Positions 1-7,571 are shown, counted from the first letter of the stretch. The stretch is 15,481 nucleotides of DNA from Burkholderiales bacterium UBA954 (GCA_002293155.1 DBCQ01000033.1:705-16185), one strand, 5' to 3'. Numbers and translations are program-made. The notes: generated from the letters alone by a model not told the origin.

Positions 1-1944
1 TTACTTGTCCTCCATTACGATCCGACGTGTTCCTAGGCCTTCTCTCAGACGCTTAAGGTAAAACCCAGCCATCCCCGCATCTGGGTAACGATCCACCAGT
101 TCTTGAAAAAGCTCAGTCGCTCTCTGAAGATCGGTTTCTATGGCGTTATAAGCCTGCAGGTATGCTGCGCAAAATTCATCATCCGTGTTTTTAGGGGCGT
201 AGAGCGTAATCGACACGGCCTTTCCCTTCAACACCACCTCGGCAAGTGGCAGAAATCTCATGGCCTCACACTGATCCACGATGGCCTGGGTACAGCAAAT
301 TCTTGTGCCGAAATACTTGTTTACCCCCTCTACCCTCGCAGCGACATTGACGGCATCTCCCAGCGCTGTGAAATCCATCCGCGAGTGCGATCCAAAGTTG
401 CCGACCACTGCCTGCCCACTGTGAATGCCGATTCTTGTCACGCCAAGCGGTATGCCTAGGGAATTATGCTCTGCCCGAAACTGCTCAGCGAAGTGATCGA
501 GCTCCAGCGCACAGCGCACTGCCCGCTCAGCGTGGTCGGCCTGCGGCAAGGGAGCGTTGAATACCGCCATCACCGCATCACCAATAAATTTGTCAATGGT
601 TCCTTGGTACTTCTGAATTACGGCGCACATCCCGTCAAGGTAGGCATTCAATAGCTCGGAGAGCTTATGCGAATCAAGACTCTCCGAGAGTGTTGTAAAC
701 CCAGCGATATCCGTGAAGAGAAATGTCGCGTCCTGACGCTGACCACTCACCGCAAGCTTTGATGGATCCTCAATAAGTTGCTGAACAACCTCTGGGGAGA
801 CATAGCGGGAGAATGCTCGTTGAACGAACTGTCGCTGTGACTTTTCCGCACGGCCCATCCACATCTCGGTCGCCCAGAGCGCGAATGCTAGGGCGAGGGT
901 TGGCATAATTAGCGGTATCAGCGGGATTCCATCTGAATACCCAGCGAATGCAACGACCCATACCAATGCCAGTACAACAATCGCTAGCCCAAGAGTTAGC
1001 ACTAAACCGCTGCCCAGAAACGCAATCGCCGACCCGATACCCGCCAGCGACGCAACAAAGATAATCTCTCCTGCCATTGATAGTCTTCGGGTTGAACGCT
1101 GCTCTAGATATGTCGCTAAAGCGTGGGCCTGAACAAGAATGCCCGGCATCATTCCTCGATCGTCATCGAACGCAATGGAGAGCGGTGTCCGATGCTTATC
1201 GGTTAAAGACAACACAGCGCCCACCAGCACAATCTTTCCTTCCAGCCATTCTTCCGGAAGCGCTGTCACGGCGTGTGACGGGTAGATTTTAAAGGAAGGG
1301 GTGTCGCTGTCGGGTTGTGGGCGCCATGCAATTTCAATTTGATCTGCAGACGGCAACGGTTTACCCGCAAGTTCCACTGCTTTGCGAGCAAATCCGATGG
1401 GTGCTTCGGGATGAGATCCTCCAGGAAAAATCCATCTTACAGCGCCATCGAAGGGATCAGTCGCGAGGTTTGCTGCTGCCCTTAGTTCAGCGGGCACAAA
1501 ATCCTTCATATAGCTCAATTGATCCGGGGTCACCACAGACGGCGTGTCGGTAAAGCTTACAAATGCTGGCGTCTTTAAGGCGCGCAGACTCTGATAGAGG
1601 GCGCGATCCTTACGCACCTCAGTTGGCTGGTCAAACAGCATATCGATTCCAATCACTGCGGGCGAGCATCTGTCCAGCTGTTGAAGCAATTCCGCTAGAA
1701 AACCACGGTCAACTGGAGAGCGATAAGGAAACTGAGTAAGGGTTTCTTCGTTAATCGCAATAACAACAATATCGTTTGACGTTGGGATAGGCTTTTGAAA
1801 TGCAGCAATCCGAATATCAGCTGCCGAACGCTCTAAATGCGAAAAGAAAGAAAAGTATCGGACAAGCGTAACAGAGAGCCCCGTTGCTACTACAACAATA
1901 CAAGCTAGCGTGATCGCTTTTCGTAAATCAATCGACGCTTTAAT
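1..1944 (-). CDS. CHASE2-domain class III adenylate cyclase with probable ATT start
   Basis: Predicted membrane adenylate cyclase making cAMP from ATP in the cytoplasm, gated by an extracytoplasmic CHASE2 sensor. Numbering from the ATT at 1944 gives 647 residues: one membrane segment at about 10-30, CHASE2 at about 40-280 (core strand VVIAINEETL, then VIGIDMLF), three membrane segments at about 292-360, and a cyclase domain at about 400-580. Catalytic features are visible: metal-binding Asp in FTDIAGFT (about 412) and in IGDAVMAVF (about 456), adenine-selecting Lys in IDKFIGD (about 452) paired with Thr in FTALGD, and transition-state Asn and Arg in VNVAAR. The Lys/Thr pair is typical of bacterial class IIIb adenylate, not guanylate, cyclases. 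The first conventional start is a TTG at 1689, which would remove the first membrane segment and the CHASE2 core. The gene overlaps the upstream secreted-protein stop by one base, so translation is probably coupled. Product call is firm; the exact start is inferred. Confidence 0.93.
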   Translation of the reverse strand: MKASIDLRKAITLACIVVVATGLSVTLVRYFSFFSHLERSAADIRIAAFQKPIPTSNDIVVIAINEETLTQFPYRSPVDRGFLAELLQQLDRCSPAVIGIDMLFDQPTEVRKDRALYQSLRALKTPAFVSFTDTPSVVTPDQLSYMKDFVPAELRAAANLATDPFDGAVRWIFPGGSHPEAPIGFARKAVELAGKPLPSADQIEIAWRPQPDSDTPSFKIYPSHAVTALPEEWLEGKIVLVGAVLSLTDKHRTPLSIAFDDDRGMMPGILVQAHALATYLEQRSTRRLSMAGEIIFVASLAGIGSAIAFLGSGLVLTLGLAIVVLALVWVVAFAGYSDGIPLIPLIMPTLALAFALWATEMWMGRAEKSQRQFVQRAFSRYVSPEVVQQLIEDPSKLAVSGQRQDATFLFTDIAGFTTLSESLDSHKLSELLNAYLDGMCAVIQKYQGTIDKFIGDAVMAVFNAPLPQADHAERAVRCALELDHFAEQFRAEHNSLGIPLGVTRIGIHSGQAVVGNFGSHSRMDFTALGDAVNVAARVEGVNKYFGTRICCTQAIVDQCEAMRFLPLAEVVLKGKAVSITLYAPKNTDDEFCAAYLQAYNAIETDLQRATELFQELVDRYPDAGMAGFYLKRLREGLGTRRIVMEDK

Positions 1945-2680
1945 TTCTCTGCGCTCCGCCTGACATTGCCTGATTCAATAAAATATCTGCCTGCGAGTGG
2001 CAGCCTTTTTCCCGCATCCATGCGATCAATACGACGGGATCATTGATCTCAGCGGGTATCCAGTTCATTGAAAACTCAGCGTTTCCTTCGCCAAGTCTGA
2101 CGGTCATCGCGACTGCCTGCGATAGGTTAGTTTTGGGCGGCATTACTGACAACCCATGCTCACCCTCTTTCCACTGGCTGTCCGCCAACCAAGTTAATTT
2201 ATCTCCCAATACCGACACAAGCTCAGATCGTCGGGTATCCTGGCGCCAGAGATAGACCGCCTGACCGGTTTGAGCGCAGCGCGATGATGCAGCGCTCGAA
2301 ACATCTACCCACCAGGGATTGGTGGGCTTAGCCGCTGGCTTTACGCTTCGAAATACTCCCACCGAACTCGTTCGAGCGTCGCGAGAGCTCAGCATAGCCG
2401 CCAATGCCTGCTTTGAATCCGAGGCTGCAACCGCACCACGAGTTATTGGTGGGCCGCTGTGCGGGCCGCTTAACTTTATGATCTTGCCGTCTTGTGAGAT
2501 TAGAGAGAGCCCCTCGCCTGCTTTGAGTACTATCGGCGCAGCTGCATCTAGTGTTTGACCTACCTTCACGCTCGCAGCTTTTGATTCCATGACTACCAGC
2601 TTGTTTGCATGTGCAGGCACGTGAAAACCAAAACCGATTGAAACGGCTAAAACGGCGACGATTTGGAAACACTTAGTCAT
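1940..2680 (-). CDS. Secreted FecR-like periplasmic protein coupled to the cyclase
   Basis: Protein of about 246 residues with a clear Sec signal peptide (positively charged start, hydrophobic core VAVLAVSIGFGF, cleavage likely after AHA near residue 26). After it comes a segment of the form KVGQTLDAAAPIVLKAGEGLS and then a short beta-rich stretch ending KLSGP, which resembles the sugar-sensor-like FecR fold; this family call is tentative. Two cysteines in the mature part (SSRCAQ and EKGCHS) could form a disulfide. The ATG at 2680 is chosen because GAGGAG lies seven bases upstream; a GTG one codon earlier at 2683 is possible but too close. It sits 35 bases after the hydrolase gene, and its TAA overlaps the cyclase ATT by one base. 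Both this protein and the CHASE2 domain face the periplasm, so I infer it may be a partner or ligand-handling factor for the cyclase. Confidence 0.8.
   Translation of the reverse strand: MTKCFQIVAVLAVSIGFGFHVPAHANKLVVMESKAASVKVGQTLDAAAPIVLKAGEGLSLISQDGKIIKLSGPHSGPPITRGAVAASDSKQALAAMLSSRDARTSSVGVFRSVKPAAKPTNPWWVDVSSAASSRCAQTGQAVYLWRQDTRRSELVSVLGDKLTWLADSQWKEGEHGLSVMPPKTNLSQAVAMTVRLGEGNAEFSMNWIPAEINDPVVLIAWMREKGCHSQADILLNQAMSGGAQRN
1954..1957 (-). promoter_or_regulatory. Ribosome binding site supporting the ATT start of the cyclase
   Basis: The minus strand reads GGAG followed by nine bases and then ATT at 1944-1942, inside the last codons of the upstream gene. There is no ATG, GTG, TTG or CTG in the cyclase frame between the in-frame stop at 1975-1977 and the TTG at 1689. 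The site is therefore the best-placed initiation signal for a full-length protein. It is inferred from position only. Confidence 0.45.
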
Positions 2681-2715
2681 CACACAACTCCTCGTTGATT
2701 CTTAGGCCGATACGC

Positions 2716-3543
2716 CTATGCATTGGGAAAACTCAGGGTCATACCCTCTCGGGCAACAAAAGCACCCGACCACATCTGTTCGGCGGAACGCGCAACTTGA
2801 TCCATGAATACATCATCATGATCCGGGTCATGATGGAAAATGGCTAGGCGCTTAGCTTGTGCAGCCCGACATAAACGCACACCCTCTTGCCAGGTTGAAT
2901 GACCCCAAGAAACACGGGAGAGAAATTCTTCGTCCGTGTAAGTACAGTCGTAAATCACGAGATCTGCTCCCGCGATAAGATTTAGAATATTTTCATTAAT
3001 GGATCCGAGTTGATGCTCTGTATCCGTGACATAACACACAGAGTAACCTTGATAAGTTACCCGATAGCCGGTTGCGTGATTCGGATGATTTAAGTTAGCG
3101 GTTTTAATCTCAACGTGCGGCGCAAGATTAATCGTTTCACCAGCAATAAAATCTGTAAAACTCAGAGTTGAAGACATGGTGTCCATCGTGATGGGAAAGG
3201 TCGGAGCGGTCATCTGGCTCTCTAAAACCTGCTTTACTGACATGCCCTGGGTTTTAAGGTGCCCCGCGTAAATCGCTATGTTAAAACGAGGATCATAGGC
3301 CGGAGAAAAAAATGGAAAGCCATTGATGTGATCCCAGTGCGTATGCGACAGAAGCAACGCAATCTGGTGAGTCCCGTGCTTCGATAACCATTGGCCATAT
3401 TGGCGAATTCCTGTGCCGGCATCGAAAACTAGATCTATAGAACCGCAACGAAGGGAGACACAGCTTGTGTTTCCGCCGTATCGAACATGATCAGGCGAGG
3501 AGCAAGGCAAGCTGCCACGAACACCCCAAAATGTAACGTCCAT
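2716..3543 (-). CDS. Metallo-beta-lactamase-fold hydrolase, cyclic phosphodiesterase-like
   Basis: A 275-residue cytoplasmic protein of the metallo-beta-lactamase superfamily, closest in layout to the PhnP / phosphoribosyl cyclic phosphodiesterase group (COG1235-like). The dinuclear metal site is complete: HTHWDH at 67-72, a His in LNHPNH (153 or 156), the bridging Asp in VTDTEH (174) and late His residues in WGHSTW (215) and FHHDPDHDD (237-238). Family members hydrolyse phosphodiester bonds in various small molecules; the substrate here is not shown by sequence. Its position between a cAMP-binding protein and an adenylate cyclase makes a cyclic nucleotide a reasonable inferred substrate. There is no signal peptide. 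The ATG at 3543 has GAG five bases upstream. The gene lies 50 bases after the cyclic-nucleotide-binding gene and 35 bases before the secreted-protein gene, in one apparent operon. Confidence 0.87.
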   Translation of the reverse strand: MDVTFWGVRGSLPCSSPDHVRYGGNTSCVSLRCGSIDLVFDAGTGIRQYGQWLSKHGTHQIALLLSHTHWDHINGFPFFSPAYDPRFNIAIYAGHLKTQGMSVKQVLESQMTAPTFPITMDTMSSTLSFTDFIAGETINLAPHVEIKTANLNHPNHATGYRVTYQGYSVCYVTDTEHQLGSINENILNLIAGADLVIYDCTYTDEEFLSRVSWGHSTWQEGVRLCRAAQAKRLAIFHHDPDHDDVFMDQVARSAEQMWSGAFVAREGMTLSFPNA

Positions 3544-3593
3544 TATCGCTCTTGCCTAACCATTGGAGAATTGATCATCACGCAGCAATTCGC

Positions 3594-4169
3594 CTAGCGC
3601 TGCAGTTTCTTAAAATTAATCTTTCGAAGAATTCCGCAGAGGTTTTTTAACATCTCGCTACTCGGCGGCTCACCGCCTTTGGCCGCAAGGGCCTCGGATT
3701 CCTGCAGCAGCATCGGATCCTTATTTTGCTCCCGAATCATTTCCATCAGACGTTGATAAACCGCTTTCGCAAGAGATGGCCTCGCATTCAGAATCACTTC
3801 AAAGGCCCGAGAAGGCAGTAAAAGGACATCTGTAGGAACCTCTGCCATCGCCGAAGCAGATCTCGGCATGCCATCAAGCAGACCAAACTCTCCAAGATAG
3901 TCGCCAGCCTTGACAAGCTTCACCACTACTTTTTTGGTTGTGCCGGGCGCATAGACATAGGTCTTCACTGAGCCTGACGTCACAAGAAACAAGCCGTTGG
4001 GCGGGTCCCCCTGATAAAAAAGCATATCCTCAGCCGCGAAGCTTAATGCTTGCAGATGCTGTGATACTGCCATGATGTCCCCGGCATCTAGGTGGTTAAA
4101 GAAGGGGATGTCGGCGATAGTGATTTTGGAGCCGCCCATCTTTGCATCCGCTCCTTGATTAAATTGCAT
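3594..4169 (-). CDS. Stand-alone cyclic-nucleotide-binding domain protein (no HTH)
   Basis: A 191-residue cytoplasmic protein with one Crp/Fnr-type cyclic-nucleotide-binding domain at about 20-140. The phosphate-binding cassette is intact: GEFGLL at 93-98 with the ribose-contacting Glu, then MPRSASA with the phosphate-contacting Arg 103 and Ser 104, as in cAMP-binding CRP. CRP-family regulators normally continue into a helix-turn-helix domain; here the remaining 50 residues (about 142-191) are a short charged helix and a Lys-rich tail, with no recognisable DNA-binding motif. It is thus likely a cAMP-responsive adaptor or allosteric partner, not a transcription factor. Two starts are possible: ATG at 4169 has AAGG at 11 bases, while an in-frame ATG at 4139 (residue 11) has the better AAGGAG, also 11 bases upstream. 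It is the first gene of the minus-strand operon. Confidence 0.88.
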   Translation of the reverse strand: MQFNQGADAKMGGSKITIADIPFFNHLDAGDIMAVSQHLQALSFAAEDMLFYQGDPPNGLFLVTSGSVKTYVYAPGTTKKVVVKLVKAGDYLGEFGLLDGMPRSASAMAEVPTDVLLLPSRAFEVILNARPSLAKAVYQRLMEMIREQNKDPMLLQESEALAAKGGEPPSSEMLKNLCGILRKINFKKLQR

Positions 4170-4228
4170 TGACTATTTGGCCTTGTCTAAGACAAACTAT
4201 AGCTTAAATCTGCGAGTTTGGAGACAAA
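4170..4228. promoter_or_regulatory. Divergent promoter region of the cAMP/CHAT locus
   Basis: The only non-coding stretch between the minus-strand operon starting at 4169 and the plus-strand operon starting at 4229. Both promoters must lie here or within coding ends. I see a minus-strand -10-like TATAGT at 4196-4201 without a convincing -35, and no clear plus-strand pair. There is no visible CRP-type TGTGA-N6-TCACA site. Confidence 0.5.
4183..4195. repeat. Short inverted repeat in divergent promoter region
   Basis: TTGTC and GACAA flank a three-base centre (TAA), a perfect 5-bp dyad midway between the two divergent operons. A -10-like hexamer for the minus-strand operon (TATAGT, 4196-4201) abuts it, so the dyad would sit at about the transcription start, where repressor operators often lie. 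The dyad is short and could be chance. Confidence 0.35.
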
Positions 4229-4357
4229 ATGTTCGCTGCCCTGGTTCTTGCGATCTTCCTGATCGTGACTCTCAACCCCGAAGAGGCTCCATCCCCGCCC
4301 TCCCCTGCCACAGCTAGTCCAGAAGAGGCCGGCAAAATCATTTTAAAGCGGAGATAA
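4229..4357 (+). CDS. Small membrane peptide, 42 residues, upstream of CHAT gene
   Basis: A short open frame encoding 42 residues: a hydrophobic N-terminal stretch (about 2-15, AALVLAIFLIVTL), then an acidic and proline-rich linker (PEEAPSPPSP) and a basic end (KIILKRR). A GGAG ribosome binding site lies five bases upstream of the ATG. The TAA ends only four bases before the ATG of the CHAT gene, whose own GGAG overlaps the end of this frame, so the two are very probably co-translated. No family is recognised. The layout fits a small single-pass membrane protein or a short secreted peptide; the hydrophobic run is shorter than a typical membrane span. It could be a leader peptide controlling the CHAT gene, but no attenuator hairpin is seen in the four-base gap. 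Real-gene status rests on ribosome binding site, spacing and composition. Confidence 0.62.
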   Translation: MFAALVLAIFLIVTLNPEEAPSPPSPATASPEEAGKIILKRR

Positions 4358-4361
4358 AACC

Positions 4362-7300
4362 ATGAAACTCCGCAGCTCTCTCTTGGCCGCGCTAATACTT
4401 GGTGCAGCGACGACATGCGCGCAGGCCTCTAGCGATATCCTTAAGCAACTCGATAGAGTTGGCTCGTTACAGAATCGATCAGCTTCCGATCGGGATCCTG
4501 GTCCCTTCCCTTCAACCGCACCGAGTGAAACAAAGATTCAATGGCTCTACGCCAAGATCCGACAAGAAGCCGCCCTCGGCAATTCGGATCGTGTGATTGA
4601 GCTCTACCGTGACCTGGTAAAGATCACCGATGCCACCGGGGGCAATATCGCTGCCCAAGCCCGGAATCAACTCGCTGGAGAGCTTAGCAGCGCAGGATTT
4701 GTCAGAGAGAGTATGGTGCTCAGAGAGGAAAACAAAGAGTTCTTTAAAAATAATGTCGGTCTGCGCATTAGTAATCTCGGGTCGATTGCCCGCGTAAAGA
4801 TGGGCAACCTAAACGACCTTGAGGGGGCGCAGAAAGACCTCCAAGAAATGGAACTGGAGCTCAAGAGTGCGAGCGCTACAGCTCGTGAACCCGAGTTTGT
4901 GAATATCTGGCTCGCTGGATTTGAGTGGACAAAGGGCGTTGAATCTAGAAGTCGTGGTCGTTTTGCTGAGGCTGTAGCCTACTTCCGTGGTGCAGCAGAC
5001 CGTTATCAACGATACGCAGACAACCTAGGGCGCTTAACGAAACAATACAAGTACAACGACCAGAAAGAACCGATTCTGAATGCTCGTGACTTCTTGCTTT
5101 TGGATGCGGGCAATGCCCTGCGTTGGATGGGTCGTGCAGTTGAGGCAGAGACTCAACTCAAGCAACTGCTCACCGATCAGATCAATAGAAGCGCGCGACC
5201 GGCCAATATTTACTTAACAGCCTCAACACTAGCCCTGACGCTGATGAACCAAGGGCGTTGGGCGGATGCAGAGAAGGTGCAAAAGCGGGCTGAAGAGATC
5301 CTGCGCCAAAGCGGACTACCCGAGACAAGTCTTCGTTATTCGCAGGCGAAATCAAGCTACATTCCGATCTACATGGGTCTGCAGCGCTGGTCGGATGCCT
5401 ATCGTGCCTACGAAGAATCCGAAAAGATGAGGGCTACGCGGGATGTCGAGGGGCGTAAGCGCGGCGCAGCCCCAGAGTTAACTCTTGTGTTTTTAAAGGC
5501 GAATAAGCTGGACCAGGCCCACGCACATGCGAAGCGGGTTCTGGAGCTCGAGTCACAACGATTTGGAAAGAACTCTTACCGCGTACGTGAAGCGGAAGGG
5601 TTCATGGCGATGGTTCTTAAGGCCCAAGGAAAACGAGACGAAGCCGAGGCTCTTTTCCGTGACGCTGTTCCCCGACTGCTCGACCCGCAGAGGGATCTGT
5701 CGGGATCTGGTGCGGCGTTTTTGCGACTCAAGATCCGGCACATTGTGGAAGCTTATCTTGACCTACTGGCCACATCGTCCAAGCAGGGCAATACCGCCAA
5801 AAATAGCCAAGCGCTCGTGTTTTGGCTCTCCGAAGCCGTTCGGGGATCGACAGTCCAGCGTGCGATTAGCGGTGCAGCCGCCCGCTTTGCGGCCTCCGAT
5901 GCCCGGCTCGCCGACTTGGTTAGACAGGAACAAGACCTCTCGATATCGATTGAAGATCTACAGCGAAAGATTGGCGATCTCTACTCAACGCGTCTCGCAC
6001 CAGAGGAAGTCAAGAAGATTGCCGCTCAGATGCGTCAGCAGATTGAGGCTAATGAGGGCAGCAGAAAAACGATCTCTGATCAGATTACAAAAGATTTCCC
6101 GGAGTACGCCTCTCTCGTGCGCCCGCGCTCACCCAGCCTCAGTGAAATGAGTACCGTGCTCAAGCCTGATGAGAGTTATATCTCAATTTATGTTGGGTTC
6201 GAGAAAACCTACATAACGGCGATTAAGAGCGATGGTCAATCGATGGTCCACGCTGCCGATCTAGGCGAAAAAAGTATCGAGCAATCGGTGACTCGACTGC
6301 GGCGCAGCCTCGACCCCGGGGAAATACCACTCGGGCAGATTCCCCCTTTTGACTTCGCAGTAGCGTACTCGCTTTACGACAAGTTACTTAAGCCTCTGGC
6401 TTCTGTAGTTAACAACGCCTCGACATGGACGGTATCCACCACTGGAGCACTTGGTTCTCTCCCGCTGGCAGTCCTGCTCACGGCCCCTTACAAGGCGAGC
6501 GCTGATTCGAAACTTCTGTTTGCGGAGTACAAGGCCGCGCCCTGGTTAAACCGAAAGGTGGCTATTGCTTACAACCCTTCGGCAGCTGCCATGATTGCGT
6601 TGAGAAAGCTGCCCCAGGGGTCTGCCACTCGGAAGGCGTTTTTTGGTATTGGCGACCCACAGTTTGGCCGACAAACCCAGGTTGCCGCAGGTGGCACCCG
6701 AAGCCTTAAATCGGCTCCATTTGTTCTGCGTAATTTAAAAATACCCCGGACTCAGGAAAATAATCTGAGTGCCAGTATCTCAAGTATGGAATCGACATCA
6801 TCGGGCTCCCGCAACGCGAACCTTCCAATTCCATCGCCCCTTGGCGAGGCGGCTCGTATTGCGGAGAGTGCCCCCTCAACACGTAGCCTTAGCTTGACCA
6901 ACGCGGCTACGACTGCTGTGCCTGACATTCCGCCCCTGCCGGACACCCGCGATGAAATTCGTGCGATCGCGGCCTCACTCGGTGCCGACCCTGATAAAGA
7001 TGCCATCTACGGCGCCGAGGCTACCCGTGAACGCATCAAGACAATGAATCTGGCCGATAAACGAATCATTGCGTTTGCGACCCATGGCCTGATCCCCGGG
7101 GATATGCCAGGCCTGACCCAGCCTGCGCTCACTCTTGCTTACGAGAAAGATCCCCGCGACTCACTCTTGCTCTTAGAGGATATCCTCAAACTTCGTCTTG
7201 ATGCCGACTGGGTAGTTTTAAGTGCGTGTAACACTGGCGCCGCCGATGGTCTGGGAAATGAGGCAGCCTCGGGTCTTGGACGAGGCTTTTTCTATGCCGG

Positions 7301-7538
7301 TTCTCGGGCGCTACTACTAACCCACTGGCCTGTGGAAAGCGAATCAGCTAAACGATTAGTGACTCAAATCTTTACTCTGTACTCTAATCAAACCCCACGC
7401 GCCATCGCTGTAAAAAAATCTGCGGATATGCTGATTGATAGCCCGGGATACCTTGACCCCCAATCCAATAAACTTCTCTATAGCTACGCACACCCAATGT
7501 TTTGGGCGCCGTATACGCTAATCGGAGACTCTAGGTGA
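4362..7538 (+). CDS. Exported TPR-CHAT caspase-like protein
   Basis: A 1058-residue protein with a Sec signal peptide (MKLRSSLLAALILGAATTCAQA, cut after about residue 22, no lipobox), so predicted periplasmic. Residues of about 50-470 hold helical TPR-like pairs (for example GRFAEAVAYFRGAADRY and GRWADAEKVQKRAEEIL). A charged coiled-coil-prone segment follows at about 510-590. The C-terminal third is a CHAT domain with the caspase-type dyad visible: His 908 in FATHG and Cys 956 in LSACNTG, plus the late GLGRGFFYAGSRALLLTHW and YAHPMFWAPYTLIG blocks usual for the family. A low-complexity Ser-rich insert of about 90 residues (roughly 790-870) precedes the dyad. CHAT proteins are cysteine peptidases or peptidase-like scaffolds; the substrate is unknown. 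GGAG lies eight bases upstream of the ATG. It diverges from the cyclase operon and shares its control region. Confidence 0.95.
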   Translation: MKLRSSLLAALILGAATTCAQASSDILKQLDRVGSLQNRSASDRDPGPFPSTAPSETKIQWLYAKIRQEAALGNSDRVIELYRDLVKITDATGGNIAAQARNQLAGELSSAGFVRESMVLREENKEFFKNNVGLRISNLGSIARVKMGNLNDLEGAQKDLQEMELELKSASATAREPEFVNIWLAGFEWTKGVESRSRGRFAEAVAYFRGAADRYQRYADNLGRLTKQYKYNDQKEPILNARDFLLLDAGNALRWMGRAVEAETQLKQLLTDQINRSARPANIYLTASTLALTLMNQGRWADAEKVQKRAEEILRQSGLPETSLRYSQAKSSYIPIYMGLQRWSDAYRAYEESEKMRATRDVEGRKRGAAPELTLVFLKANKLDQAHAHAKRVLELESQRFGKNSYRVREAEGFMAMVLKAQGKRDEAEALFRDAVPRLLDPQRDLSGSGAAFLRLKIRHIVEAYLDLLATSSKQGNTAKNSQALVFWLSEAVRGSTVQRAISGAAARFAASDARLADLVRQEQDLSISIEDLQRKIGDLYSTRLAPEEVKKIAAQMRQQIEANEGSRKTISDQITKDFPEYASLVRPRSPSLSEMSTVLKPDESYISIYVGFEKTYITAIKSDGQSMVHAADLGEKSIEQSVTRLRRSLDPGEIPLGQIPPFDFAVAYSLYDKLLKPLASVVNNASTWTVSTTGALGSLPLAVLLTAPYKASADSKLLFAEYKAAPWLNRKVAIAYNPSAAAMIALRKLPQGSATRKAFFGIGDPQFGRQTQVAAGGTRSLKSAPFVLRNLKIPRTQENNLSASISSMESTSSGSRNANLPIPSPLGEAARIAESAPSTRSLSLTNAATTAVPDIPPLPDTRDEIRAIAASLGADPDKDAIYGAEATRERIKTMNLADKRIIAFATHGLIPGDMPGLTQPALTLAYEKDPRDSLLLLEDILKLRLDADWVVLSACNTGAADGLGNEAASGLGRGFFYAGSRALLLTHWPVESESAKRLVTQIFTLYSNQTPRAIAVKKSADMLIDSPGYLDPQSNKLLYSYAHPMFWAPYTLIGDSR

Positions 7539-7571
7539 ATCGCTAATTAGTAGCCAGCTTATTAGCGATTC
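7537..7571. terminator. Hairpin between convergent CHAT and thiolase genes
   Basis: GAATCGCTAAT (7537-7547) and ATTAGCGATTC (7561-7571) form a perfect 11-bp stem with a 13-base loop, starting within the CHAT stop codon. It lies between two converging genes, where a bidirectional terminator is expected. It lacks a tight T-run on either strand (the nearest is TCTTTTAG some 12 bases on), so it may act only as a 3' stabilising hairpin or weak terminator. Confidence 0.55.

Noticed and set aside
1690..1960. Frameshift fusion of the secreted protein with the cyclase
   Set aside because: The junction has no slippery heptamer. A fusion would also place CHASE2 on the wrong side of the membrane, since the secreted protein ends in the periplasm and one segment would then cross inward. 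Coupled re-initiation fits better.
2328..2672. 114-codon minus-strand frame inside the secreted-protein gene
   Set aside because: Arg- and Ser-rich composition, same strand but different frame from the gene with a signal peptide; it is a shadow.
4204..4416. Minus-strand 70-codon frame over the divergent region
   Set aside because: It runs antisense through the start of the CHAT gene and the 42-residue frame, with no start signal or family features.
5527..6150. 207-codon plus-strand open frame inside the CHAT gene
   Set aside because: It lies in another frame of a well-supported gene, is very rich in Arg and Ser, and has no ribosome binding site or recognisable domain; it is a shadow frame.
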